64,000 bases of DNA, from NCBI RefSeq assembly GCF_030733425.1, contig NZ_JASHIZ010000002.1, positions 62,001 through 126,000 on the forward strand. Direction: 5' to 3'. The stretch's first letter is position 1; the number at the start of each line of letters is the position of its first letter. Positions 25,265 through 33,888 of the stretch are shown one piece after another. This DNA comes from Roseovarius sp. MMSF_3350. Its GTDB lineage: Bacteria > Pseudomonadota > Alphaproteobacteria > Rhodobacterales > Rhodobacteraceae. The position numbers and the translations under genes are program-made. Under the pieces are notes generated by a model. The model saw only the letters and a program-made list of their open reading frames with translations. It was not told the DNA's origin and ran no database searches.

Positions 25265-27229
25265 TCACGACTCGTCGCGGTCTTCGGGTAGCCAGACGGT
25301 GAATTCCGCGCCGCCTGGCTCGCGGTTGCGCACGGTGATAAGGCCGCCGGCCTGGCGTATCAGGGTCTGGCTGACCGAAAGGCCAAGGCCGGTGCCTTCG
25401 CCCGGCTTGGTTGTGTAGAACGGGTCGAACACGGTGTTCAACCGCTCGCTTGCAATGCCGGGGCCGGTATCGGCCACGACGAGCGCCGTGCCGGACCGTC
25501 CGTCGCGCCCTTCGGCCCGGATCGACAGCGACAGCTCGCCCGGGCCGTCCATGGCCTGCACCGCGTTGACGACCAGATTGATAATGACCTGCTGCAATTC
25601 TCCGGGGTTGATGCGGACCTGCGGGACATCGTCGCCGCGATGCGTCGTGACGGTCACGTTGCGGCGCGAGATCACGTGATCGACCAGCACAAGGCAGTCG
25701 TCCAGCACGGTGCCGACATCGACATGCTCGGAAAAGGCGTTGAATTCGCTGGGGCGGGCGAATTGCAGCAGCTTGCCGACGATGGCGTTGATCCGGGCGA
25801 TCTGGCGGTCGATCAGGTTGAGTTCGGTCATCAGCGGTGTGGCATCGTCGCCCAGGGTTTCGCGGATGACGTCGATATTGCCTTGGATCACCGCGACCGG
25901 GTTGTTGATTTCGTGCGCGACGCCGGCCGTGATCTCGCCGATTGAGGCCAGTTTTTCGCTCATGACGAGTTGCTGGTAGGTGGTTTCGAGCTTTTCGTTG
26001 GCGGCGCGCAGCTCGGCGGTACGGTCCTCGACCCGGGTGTTCAGCTCGTCCGCCCAGGAGCGCAGCGCGCGGTCGCGTTCCTGCACCTGGTCGAGCAATT
26101 CGTCGAGATGCGCGGCCACCTCGCCGATCTCGTCGCGCGAGGATACCGGGCCGATGCGCGCGTCGAGCTGGCCGCCCTCGACTCGTTTCATGGTGTGGTT
26201 CATGCGTTCGAGCGGCGAGAAGATGCCCCCGGCCATGCGCAGGAACAACGGGATGGTCAGCAGCAGAACGGCGACGAAGGCCGAGAAGACGAGGATGAAG
26301 GCGCTGCGCTTTTCCGCGACGAAGGGCGCTTCGAGAAAGCCCACGTAGAGCATGCCGACGCGGCGCGAAAAGCTGTCGGTCAGGGGCAGGTAGCCCGAGA
26401 TATACCAGTCGTTCACCACAAAGGCGCGGTCGAGCCAGGTGCGACCTTCGCCAAGCACCCGGTTGCGCACCACCGCCGAGACGCGGGTGCCGAGCGCGCG
26501 CTCGCCTTCGAAGAGACGCACGTTGGTCGAGACGCGCACGTCTTCGAGAAACAGCGTCGCGGTGCCTTGGCGCTCGACATCGGTGGCATCCTCGGACTGG
26601 TAGACGAGGGCGTTGATCGTGTCGATGAAGTCTAGGTTCCGGTTGAGCAGGATGCCCCCGACCAGGACACCGGAGCGGCCTGCCGCGCCGAGATCGGTTG
26701 CGGTGTGTACGACCATGCCGCGGTCCTCGACCACGCGGTCGGTGGGGACCGCGGCCTCGGTAGGAATCAGGGGCAGCCGCGCGCGCATGGCCAGGCCCGG
26801 GTCGATCGCGGCAAGCTCGTTGCCGGACAGGATATCGATTTCGGTGGCGCTGCCGCCCTGCCGGGCCGTGGCGATGACCGGCCACTTTCGGGCAGCGGCG
26901 CCTGCGGCGGTTTCCGGCAGGAAATAGAGGAAATCGAGTCCCAGAGCGGTGCGCTCGGCGTCGAGGAACCGGGCCAGGCGAGACTCGGGGCCGGCAATGG
27001 CCTCTCGAAAGCGGGTGGAGCGGGCCAGCGCGGCGACGTCGCCGCCGGTGGTTGCGAGGATCTGGTCGAGATACTGCTCGGCGATACGCAGGTCGCTTTC
27101 GACATTGGCAATCAACAGGTTGTCGTAATTGGCGGCCCAGCGTCCGACCGCGAGCCACAACAGCAGCGGCAGCAGGACCACGAGCGGCAAAAGTGCCAGG
27201 ATCAGAAGGCGCAGACGGACCGATGTCAT
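25265..27229 (-). CDS. Membrane sensor histidine kinase
   Basis: 654 residues. The N-terminal helix (~8-27) and a second near 300-325 flank a periplasmic sensor region of about 270 residues (dCACHE-like). A HAMP segment (RMAGGIFSPLERMNHTMKRVEGG) and a coiled coil lead to the H-box GVAHEINNPVAVIQGN, then the N-box NLVVNAVQAMDG and G-boxes DTGPGIAS and GTGLGLSVSQ. The kinase core is the NtrB type that partners NtrC-like regulators; the adjacent regulator is the evident partner. The ATG at 27229 is chosen over upstream starts since the first membrane helix follows at once; the upstream extension is Arg-rich and contains AT-rich dyads. Confidence 0.88.
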   Translation of the reverse strand: MTSVRLRLLILALLPLVVLLPLLLWLAVGRWAANYDNLLIANVESDLRIAEQYLDQILATTGGDVAALARSTRFREAIAGPESRLARFLDAERTALGLDFLYFLPETAAGAAARKWPVIATARQGGSATEIDILSGNELAAIDPGLAMRARLPLIPTEAAVPTDRVVEDRGMVVHTATDLGAAGRSGVLVGGILLNRNLDFIDTINALVYQSEDATDVERQGTATLFLEDVRVSTNVRLFEGERALGTRVSAVVRNRVLGEGRTWLDRAFVVNDWYISGYLPLTDSFSRRVGMLYVGFLEAPFVAEKRSAFILVFSAFVAVLLLTIPLFLRMAGGIFSPLERMNHTMKRVEGGQLDARIGPVSSRDEIGEVAAHLDELLDQVQERDRALRSWADELNTRVEDRTAELRAANEKLETTYQQLVMSEKLASIGEITAGVAHEINNPVAVIQGNIDVIRETLGDDATPLMTELNLIDRQIARINAIVGKLLQFARPSEFNAFSEHVDVGTVLDDCLVLVDHVISRRNVTVTTHRGDDVPQVRINPGELQQVIINLVVNAVQAMDGPGELSLSIRAEGRDGRSGTALVVADTGPGIASERLNTVFDPFYTTKPGEGTGLGLSVSQTLIRQAGGLITVRNREPGGAEFTVWLPEDRDES

Positions 27230-27313
27230 GCCGGGGCGGGCCCTTTCTCGTTGTGCGGAAAACTTTAGGCGATGGGGCGGGGGGCGTCCATTCCGGTGGC
27301 TGTGACGGCGGCG

Positions 27314-27356
27314 CAAATCTTTTGTCGCAAAAGATTTGTCAAAAGCTTTGATAAAG
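27314..27356. promoter_or_regulatory. AT-rich dyads upstream of the sensor kinase gene
   Basis: A perfect 11-base inverted repeat with a three-base centre, CAAATCTTTTG (27314-27324) and CAAAAGATTTG (27328-27338), followed by two AAAGCTTT palindromes. A TTGACA on the minus strand (27342-27337) overlaps the dyad edge. It lies 85-130 bases before the kinase gene and could be an operator or promoter element. Confidence 0.45.
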
Positions 27357-27492
27357 CTTTCGTCCCGTCCCGAAAGGAGCAGGGCGGTCCGGAACACGGG
27401 AAGCGGTTGCGATGTTTCCCCTAGCAACCCCCGGAGCGTTAACCTAAGTTTCGGGTAAGTAATGCGACACCGTACACGGGAGACGGCACGGC

Positions 27493-27708
27493 ATGACGCG
27501 GCTTATCATGCTGGTATTCTTGATTGTTGCCGCGGTTGCATTGGCCGCGGTGGCGATGTCCGCCGTGATGCGCGCGGCGCGTGATGCCGGCGCGGCCGGG
27601 CGGGACATCGCGGTCAGCACGAGGGGAGCAAGCATGCAGAAAATCGCCTACGCGGCCCTGTTCATCGTGATGCTGGGCGTCACCAGCGGCCTGCTCGGAG
27701 GGTTGTGA
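27493..27708 (+). CDS. Small two-helix membrane protein heading the XpaC-TelA run
   Basis: 71 residues, two hydrophobic helices (residues ~3-27 and ~49-70) separated by a short loop RDAGAAGRDIAVSTRG. GGGAGACGG precedes the ATG. Its stop is followed within six bases by the next gene. I do not recognise a named family; its position suggests a membrane partner of XpaC/TelA. Confidence 0.65.
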   Translation: MTRLIMLVFLIVAAVALAAVAMSAVMRAARDAGAAGRDIAVSTRGASMQKIAYAALFIVMLGVTSGLLGGL

Positions 27709-27713
27709 GGCGC

Positions 27714-28628
27714 ATGGCACGGAAGTTCGGCGGCAAATACAGCCCGGATGGTGGCGGCTCGGAGGTGAAGGCGCGCGAGACGTCTTCCTATCGCGGGGCC
27801 ACGGTGGCACCCGCGGGCGCGCGGGCGAACCTGATGTTCGTGCCGGCCGCGGTGGTTCTGTTCACCTCGCTGACTTCGGGGGCGACCGGTCTGGCGCTTG
27901 GGGTCGTGTCCGCCGCGGTTCTGGCGCTGTCGGCGTGGCTGTTGCGCGATGGGTTGAAGGCGGAGGCGGCCTATAACACGCGCAAGGTGGCGCGGCGGCC
28001 GGGCATCCCGCGCAAGCTTTTCTCGTCTGTACTGGCGGGGCTGGGGATTGCCGTGGCGGCCTACAAAGTCGAGCCGGGGCTGGTCGCGCCGGTGATATTC
28101 GGCGTGGTGACGACGGCGTTGCATGTATTTTCGTTCGGGATGGACCCGATGAAGGACAAGGGCATGGAAGGCGTCGACAGGTTGCAGACCGACCGCGTGG
28201 CGCGGGTGGTGGATCAGGCCGAGACGTACCTGAGTGCGATGTCCGATGCGATCCGCCGGGCCGGGGACCGCACGGCGGAAGCGCGGCTGGAGCGGTTCCA
28301 GGTCAGCGTCCGCGACATGTTGCGCACCGTCGAGGACGACCCGCGTGACCTGACGGCGACGCGGAAATACCTGGGCGTCTACCTGATGGGCGCGCGCGAC
28401 GCGACGGTGAAGTTCGCCGATATCCAGTCGCGGGCCCCGGACCCCAAGGCGAAGGCGGATTACCTTGACCTGCTGGGCGACCTGGAGGCGAACTTCGAGG
28501 CGAAGACCAAGACGCTTCTGGCCGACAACAACAGCGATCTTGAGATCGAGATCGAGGTGCTGCGCGACCGGCTGGCGCGCGAGGGCATCAGATACGACAC
28601 GACCCGGGAATTTCAGGAAGGACGTTGA
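27714..28628 (+). CDS. XpaC-like (5-bromo-4-chloroindolyl phosphate hydrolysis family) membrane protein
   Basis: 304 residues. Two membrane hairpins (about residues 35-72 and 95-135) are followed by a long helical cytosolic part with YLSAMSDAIRRAGDRTAEARLERF and a coiled-coil C-terminus (DLLGDLEANFEAKTKTLLADN). This is the arrangement of the XpaC family, which nearly always sits beside TelA. The name comes from an old phenotype; no enzyme activity is established. The ATG at 27714 is chosen over a GTG overlapping the previous stop at 27705. The next gene starts three bases after the stop. Confidence 0.8.
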   Translation: MARKFGGKYSPDGGGSEVKARETSSYRGATVAPAGARANLMFVPAAVVLFTSLTSGATGLALGVVSAAVLALSAWLLRDGLKAEAAYNTRKVARRPGIPRKLFSSVLAGLGIAVAAYKVEPGLVAPVIFGVVTTALHVFSFGMDPMKDKGMEGVDRLQTDRVARVVDQAETYLSAMSDAIRRAGDRTAEARLERFQVSVRDMLRTVEDDPRDLTATRKYLGVYLMGARDATVKFADIQSRAPDPKAKADYLDLLGDLEANFEAKTKTLLADNNSDLEIEIEVLRDRLAREGIRYDTTREFQEGR

Positions 28629-28630
28629 TC

Positions 28631-29827
28631 ATGTCGGAAGACACACGCACGAAGGCCGAGGCTGCCCTGGCGGAGGTTGAGGAAGTGAACCGGGTGGTGC
28701 TGCCCGAGCCGAAGGAGGCCGGCGCCGTGGTGCCGCTGTCCGAGGCGGAGCCCGCTGTGGGCGCCGAGATCCGGCAGCGGATGGACGAGATCGACATGGC
28801 GGACACCAATTCGATCGTCTCGTTCGGATCGGCGGCGCAGGCGGAATTGCAGGAAATCTCGCAATCCATGCTGCAGGGCGTGCGCAACAAGGATGTGGGT
28901 CCGGCAGGCGACAGCCTGCGCGGGATCGTAACCACGATCCGCGGCTTCTCGGTCAGCGAACTGGACGTGCGGCGCGAGCGGTCCTGGTGGGAAAAGCTGA
29001 TCGGACGGGCGGCGCCCTTTGCCAAGTTCACCGCGCGGTTCGAGGACGTGCAGGGCCAGATCGACAAGATCACCGATGACCTGCTGAAGCACGAGCACGT
29101 GCTGTTGAAGGATATCAAGTCACTGGACCTTCTCTATGAGAAGACGCTGCAGTTCTACGACGAGCTGGCACTTTACATCGCGGCGGGCGAGGAGAAGCTG
29201 AAAGAGCTCGACGAAAAGGATATCCCGGCCAAGGAGGCCGAAATCGATGCCGCCCCCGAGGACGACCAGGTGATGAAGGCGCAGGAACTGCGCGACCTGC
29301 GCGCCGCGCGCGACGACCTGGAGCGCCGTGTGCACGACCTGAAGCTGACGCGACAGGTGACGATGCAGTCGCTGCCGTCGATCCGGCTGGTGCAGGAGAA
29401 CGACAAGAGCCTGGTGACCAAGATCAACTCGACCCTGGTCAACACCGTGCCGCTTTGGGAGACGCAGCTGGCGCAGGCGGTCACAATCCAGCGCAGTGCC
29501 GAGGCCGCGGCGGCCGTGCACGAGGCCAACGATCTGACCAACGAGTTGCTGACCGCCAATGCCAAGAACCTGCGGGACGCCAACAAGACGATCCGCCAGG
29601 AGATGGAGCGCGGGGTCTTTGACATCGAGGCTGTCAAGCAGGCCAACGCGGACCTGATCGGCACGATCGAGGAAAGCCTGCAGATCGCCGACGAGGGCAA
29701 GGCGCGCCGGGCCAAGGCCGAGCAGGACCTGCAATCGATGGAAAAGGAGTTGCGCGATACGCTGGCCGCGGCCAAGTCTCGCCGCGATGGTGTGGGCGAG
29801 AATACCGGCGGCTCGGTCCCTGCATGA
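28631..29827 (+). CDS. telA: TelA/KlaA-family toxic anion resistance protein
   Basis: 398 residues, mostly coiled coil, no membrane helix. The TelA family pattern is visible in IGRAAPFAKFTARFEDVQGQIDKI, then LDLLYEKTLQFYDELALYIAAGEEKL and LTRQVTMQSLPSIRLVQEND. The family is linked to tellurite, bacteriocin and envelope-stress tolerance. AGGAAGGACG before the ATG at 28631 fixes the start; a TTG at 28625 is less likely. XpaC immediately precedes it, so the two are translated from the same message, as in other genomes. Confidence 0.88.
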   Translation: MSEDTRTKAEAALAEVEEVNRVVLPEPKEAGAVVPLSEAEPAVGAEIRQRMDEIDMADTNSIVSFGSAAQAELQEISQSMLQGVRNKDVGPAGDSLRGIVTTIRGFSVSELDVRRERSWWEKLIGRAAPFAKFTARFEDVQGQIDKITDDLLKHEHVLLKDIKSLDLLYEKTLQFYDELALYIAAGEEKLKELDEKDIPAKEAEIDAAPEDDQVMKAQELRDLRAARDDLERRVHDLKLTRQVTMQSLPSIRLVQENDKSLVTKINSTLVNTVPLWETQLAQAVTIQRSAEAAAAVHEANDLTNELLTANAKNLRDANKTIRQEMERGVFDIEAVKQANADLIGTIEESLQIADEGKARRAKAEQDLQSMEKELRDTLAAAKSRRDGVGENTGGSVPA

Positions 29828-29842
29828 ACGGGTGGGGTTGTC

Positions 29843-30793
29843 TTGCGTAAATTGTACAGATTCTTTCCGGTCGTTGTGGCGCTGGCCGGTGCACTCGCGC
29901 TGGCTGGTTGCGATGACGTTGCGCCCGAGGCGCCCCCGACCAATCCACAGGCGCGACCCAACGCGATGGTGCGCGCGCCGCAGCCCAGTGGCCCGTCGGA
30001 GGCCAGCCGGGACCTGGCGCGCTATTACACGCGGCTTGAGAACGACCTTGTCGCGCAGGGGCTGATGCGGCGCGACGGCGGCGGCGTCGACACGCCGTTC
30101 ACAGACAACGATCTTTTGCGGAATTTCGTGCAGATCGGGTTCTTCGAGGAATACCAGCGCGACAAGGGCCTTTTGCCGTCGCAAAGCGGCCCCGTGGCGA
30201 TCAAGAAATGGACCGGGCCTGTGCGGATCGGTGTCGAGTTCGGGCGCAATGTGCCGGACGAGATCAGATCGGCAGAGCGGGCCCGGGTGGCGGCCTATGC
30301 CAACCGTCTGGAACGGGTTACGGGGCACCCAATTTCGCTGAGCGACGCCTCGCCCAATTTCGTCGTGTTGTTCATGAGCAATGACGATGGCGCACAATCG
30401 CGCGCGCGGGCGCTGGAAGTGATCCCGGCGATTGCGAAGTCCAACCTGGCGATCATCACCAACCTGCCGCGATCGACCCAGTGTTTCGTGATCTCGGCAG
30501 GCACCCGGAGCGAAAACGAACTTGGCGTCGCGCTGGCTTATATCCGGACCGAACTGACCGACCTGCAACGGCTGGCCTGCATCCATGAGGAAATCGCGCA
30601 AGGCCTTGGCCTGACCAATGACAGCCCGCGGGCGCGCCCGTCGATCTTTAACGATGACGAGGAATTCGCGCTTTTGACGACCCATGACGAGATGCTGCTG
30701 GAGGCGCTGTACAATCCCGCGCTGAACCCCGGGATGGGGCTGGAGGAGGCGCGGCCGATCCTGCGGCGGCTGTTCGAGAAGGGCGAGTCGTGA
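29843..30793 (+). CDS. DUF2927-domain lipoprotein
   Basis: 316 residues. A signal peptide with lipobox LAGC (Cys ~23) predicts a lipoprotein. The DUF2927 core contains WTGPVRIGVEFG, TRSENELGVALAYIRTEL and ACIHEEIAQGLGLTND. The HEEIAQGLGL piece resembles a zinc-protease helix but lacks the second His, so protease activity is doubtful. The start codon is TTG, 15 bases after telA, with GGTGGGG before it. As part of the XpaC-TelA run it may serve on the outer face of the membrane. Confidence 0.78.
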   Translation: MRKLYRFFPVVVALAGALALAGCDDVAPEAPPTNPQARPNAMVRAPQPSGPSEASRDLARYYTRLENDLVAQGLMRRDGGGVDTPFTDNDLLRNFVQIGFFEEYQRDKGLLPSQSGPVAIKKWTGPVRIGVEFGRNVPDEIRSAERARVAAYANRLERVTGHPISLSDASPNFVVLFMSNDDGAQSRARALEVIPAIAKSNLAIITNLPRSTQCFVISAGTRSENELGVALAYIRTELTDLQRLACIHEEIAQGLGLTNDSPRARPSIFNDDEEFALLTTHDEMLLEALYNPALNPGMGLEEARPILRRLFEKGES

Positions 30794-30891
30794 GCGCGGT
30801 CGCGACAAGATATGTGGCAGCACCTGAAATTGAGTTTATGATACCCGCGAATGTCCGCTTGCCGGACAAGACCTAGCGCACGGAGATTACC

Positions 30892-32022
30892 ATGGGCATT
30901 TTCGATTTTCTTTCAGGTGAATTCATCGATGTCATCCACTGGGTGGACGATACCCGCGACACGATGGTCTGGCGGTTCGAGCGCCATGGGCACGAGATCA
31001 AGTACGGTGCCAAGCTGACCGTGCGCGAAGGACAGGCGGCGGTCTTCGTGCACGAGGGGCAACTGGCGGATGTTTTCACGCCGGGTCTCTACATGCTCGA
31101 GACCAACAACATGCCGATCATGACGACGTTGCAGCATTGGGATCACGGGTTTAAAAGCCCGTTCAAGTCCGAAATCTATTTCATCAACACGACGCGGTTC
31201 ACGGATCTCAAGTGGGGTACGAAGAACCCGATCATGCTGCGCGACCCGGAGTTCGGGCCGACGCGCATCCGCGCGTTTGGCACCTACAGCACGCGGGTGA
31301 CGGATCCGGCGAAGTTCCTGACCGAGATCGTGGGCACCGATGGCGAATTCACGATGGACGAGATCAGCTATCAGGTCCGTAACATCATCGTGCAGAGCTT
31401 CAGTCGGATCATCGCGGGCAGCGGTATTCCGGTGCTGGACATGGCGGCCAACACCGCCGATTTGGGCAAGCTGGTGGCGGCCGAGATTTCCGCCGTGGTG
31501 GCGGAGTACGGGCTGACCATTCCGGAATTCTATATCGAGAACATCTCGCTGCCGCCCGCGGTGGAAGAGGCGCTGGACAAGCGCACGTCGATGGGGCTGG
31601 CCGGAGATTTGGGCAAGTTCACGCAATACTCAGCCGCCGAGGCGATGACGGCGGCGGCCAAGAACCCCGGCGGCGCCGGGGGCGGCATGGGGGCCGGGAT
31701 CGGCGCGGGGCTTGGCATGGCGATGGCGGGCCAGATGGCCGGGCAGGGCGGGCCGTGGGGCCAGGGTGCTCATCAGCCGTCACCCACTGCCTCGCCCGCA
31801 CCGCCCCCGCCGCCGGTTGAGCATGTCTGGCACATCGCCGAGAACGGACAGACCCACGGTCCCTATTCCAAGGCTGCCCTGGGCCGGATGGCGAGCGAGG
31901 GCAAGCTGACGCGGGACAGCCATGTCTGGACCGCTGGGCAGGATGGTTGGCTGAAGGCCGGCGACGTGCAGGAACTGGCGCAGCTTTTCACCATTCTGCC
32001 GCCGCCGCCACCTGGGGCCTGA
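30892..32022 (+). CDS. SPFH (virion-core/YdjI-like) protein with a C-terminal GYF_2 domain
   Basis: 376 residues. Residues ~1-245 form an SPFH domain of the YdjI type: KLTVREGQAAVFVHEGQLADVF, TPGLYML, and EYGLTIPEFYIENISLPPAVEEALDKR. Next comes a Gly/Ala/Met low-complexity segment (~262-300) and a Pro-rich linker, then a GYF_2 domain (VWHIAENGQTHGPYSKAAL to WLKAGDVQELAQLF). In Bacillus subtilis YdjI works with the zinc-ribbon protein YdjG and a PspA homologue in membrane stress; here a zinc-ribbon membrane protein is the next gene, which argues for an equivalent pair. Confidence 0.83.
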   Translation: MGIFDFLSGEFIDVIHWVDDTRDTMVWRFERHGHEIKYGAKLTVREGQAAVFVHEGQLADVFTPGLYMLETNNMPIMTTLQHWDHGFKSPFKSEIYFINTTRFTDLKWGTKNPIMLRDPEFGPTRIRAFGTYSTRVTDPAKFLTEIVGTDGEFTMDEISYQVRNIIVQSFSRIIAGSGIPVLDMAANTADLGKLVAAEISAVVAEYGLTIPEFYIENISLPPAVEEALDKRTSMGLAGDLGKFTQYSAAEAMTAAAKNPGGAGGGMGAGIGAGLGMAMAGQMAGQGGPWGQGAHQPSPTASPAPPPPPVEHVWHIAENGQTHGPYSKAALGRMASEGKLTRDSHVWTAGQDGWLKAGDVQELAQLFTILPPPPPGA

Positions 32023-32104
32023 CGCCGGACCTGGCGAACGGCTGGCCCTTTACACTGGCGCATCCCGCCATCCCGAGACTGTTCAACAAGGACCCGCAGG
32101 CATT

Positions 32105-33208
32105 ATGCTCGATTCCCCCACTGTCCAAGATGAACACCGTTTCCCCTGCGACAATTGCGGGGCGGATTTCCGGTACGATCCGCAGGCGGGCAAGCTGATC
32201 TGTGACCATTGCGGCAACGAGGCCGAATTGGAGCAGGGCGGGCCGTGGGCCGCCCCGCTGAAAGAGCTGGATTTCCGCGCGGCGGTGAAGGGTGACCTTG
32301 ACGCCTCGGAAATCGAGGAAACGCGCGTCGTGACCTGCCCCAACTGCGCGGCGCAAGTAGAGTTCGACGAGACTGTGCACGCCAAGGAATGTCCGTTCTG
32401 CGCCACGCCGGTTGTAACCGATACCGGCACCCACCGGCACATCAAGCCGCGCGGGGTCTTGCCCTTCAAGGTAGATGAGGCGGCGGCGCGAGACGCAATG
32501 ACCGATTGGCTGGGGCGGCTTTGGTTCGCGCCCAATGGCTTGCAGGAATACGCCCGGAAGGGGCGGAAGATGCAGGGTATCTACGTGCCCTACTGGACCT
32601 ATGACGCGGATACGAAATCCAGCTATACCGGCGAGCGTGGCACGGTCTATTACGAAACGCGGACGGTGATGCGCGACGGCAAGCGCCAGCAGGTGCAGGT
32701 CCCCAAGGTGCGCTGGACCCCGGTGCGGGGCCGGGTGGCGCGGTTCTTCGACGATGTACTGGTGCTGGCGTCGAAAACCCTGCCAAAGCGGTATACCGAT
32801 GCGCTGGAGCCTTGGGAACTGGGCGAGTTGCAGCCCTACAGCCCCGAGTTCCTCGCCGGTTTCCGCGCCGAGGGGTATCAGGTGACGTTGGAGGACGGTT
32901 TCGTGCAGGCGCGCCAGATCATGGATGCGCGGATTGCGCGGGATGTCCGGTTCGACATCGGGGGCGACCGGCAGCGCATCCATTCGATCGACACGAATGT
33001 CAGCGACGTGACCTTCAAGCACGTCCTGCTGCCGGTGTGGCTGGCGGCCTACAAGTACCGCGGCGAAACTTATCGCTTCGTGGTCAACGGGCGCGATGGC
33101 AAGGTGCAGGGCGAGCGGCCCTATTCGGCGATCAAGATCGCGATTGCCGTGGTGATCGGCGTGATCGTCGCTGCGGCGGTGGGCTATGGCGTGGCGATGA
33201 GCCAATGA
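32105..33208 (+). CDS. Zinc-ribbon protein with C-terminal membrane anchor (YdjG-like)
   Basis: 367 residues. Two zinc ribbons occur at the N-terminus: FPCDNCGADF with LICDHCGNEA (~16-40), then VTCPNCAAQVEF with ECPFCATPVV. A middle beta-rich part (KMQGIYVPYWTYDADTKSSYTGERG) follows, and a single helix near residues 343-365 ends the protein. Databases often misname such proteins as helicase-like because of the zinc ribbon. With the SPFH gene before it, it resembles the B. subtilis YdjG-YdjI pair. Its stop overlaps the nitroreductase start by four bases. Confidence 0.78.
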   Translation: MLDSPTVQDEHRFPCDNCGADFRYDPQAGKLICDHCGNEAELEQGGPWAAPLKELDFRAAVKGDLDASEIEETRVVTCPNCAAQVEFDETVHAKECPFCATPVVTDTGTHRHIKPRGVLPFKVDEAAARDAMTDWLGRLWFAPNGLQEYARKGRKMQGIYVPYWTYDADTKSSYTGERGTVYYETRTVMRDGKRQQVQVPKVRWTPVRGRVARFFDDVLVLASKTLPKRYTDALEPWELGELQPYSPEFLAGFRAEGYQVTLEDGFVQARQIMDARIARDVRFDIGGDRQRIHSIDTNVSDVTFKHVLLPVWLAAYKYRGETYRFVVNGRDGKVQGERPYSAIKIAIAVVIGVIVAAAVGYGVAMSQ

Positions 33209-33879
33209 GCGCGGATGGCGAGGCCCTGAAGCGTCTGATGCAGGCGCGGTATTCGTGCCGGGCCTTCCGGCCAGAGCAGGTGGCGGAGGCGGTGATCGAG
33301 CGGATCGTCGACACGGCGCGACACACCGCCAGTTGGAACAACACGCAGCCCTGGGGATTGCTGGTGACGCGGGGCACGGAGACGGAGGCGTTCCGACAGG
33401 CCTTGCTGAGCGAGGTGCAGACGGGCAAACCGGGGCCGGACATGGACTGGCCCGAAAGCTATCCCGGTGCCTTGGGAGAGCGGCGGCGGACCTGTGGCTA
33501 TGCGCTTTACAACGCGGTGGGCATCGCGCGGGAGGACCGCGAGGCGCGGGCGCGGCAGTCGATGCGGAATTTCGAGCTGTTCGATGCGCCGCATGTCGCC
33601 ATCCTGCACATTCCGCGGGTGCTGGGGCCCTACGGCGCGCTGGACGCGGGCGGGTTTCTGACGGCCTTTATGCTGGCGGCCACGGCAGAGGGGCTGGGCA
33701 CCATCGCGCAGGCGGCGGTCGCGGCCTATCCGCAGGTGATCCGCCGGCATTTCGACCTGCCGGAGGACCAAGCGATCCTCTGTGCGATTTCTTTCGGTTA
33801 CTCCGACGATACGCATCCCGTCAACCAGTATCGTACCGAGCGGGAAGACGTCGGTACGATACTGTCGTTCAAGGTCTGA
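33205..33879 (+). CDS. Nitroreductase-family FMN oxidoreductase
   Basis: 224 residues. RYSCRAFRPEQV at the start supplies FMN phosphate contacts, TASWNNTQPWGLLVTRG is the family's second motif, and the end AILCAISFGYSDDTHPVNQYRTER is typical of NADPH-dependent nitroreductases. No signal peptide, so cytosolic. Substrates (nitroaromatics, quinones, flavins) cannot be told from sequence. It overlaps the zinc-ribbon gene by four bases (ATGA) and is convergent with the acyl-CoA synthetase gene. Confidence 0.88.
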   Translation: MSADGEALKRLMQARYSCRAFRPEQVAEAVIERIVDTARHTASWNNTQPWGLLVTRGTETEAFRQALLSEVQTGKPGPDMDWPESYPGALGERRRTCGYALYNAVGIAREDREARARQSMRNFELFDAPHVAILHIPRVLGPYGALDAGGFLTAFMLAATAEGLGTIAQAAVAAYPQVIRRHFDLPEDQAILCAISFGYSDDTHPVNQYRTEREDVGTILSFKV

Positions 33880-33888
33880 AGCCGGGCC

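Noticed and set aside
29120-30823. 567-codon minus-strand frame across telA and the DUF2927 gene
   Set aside because: No motifs; both plus-strand genes are well supported.
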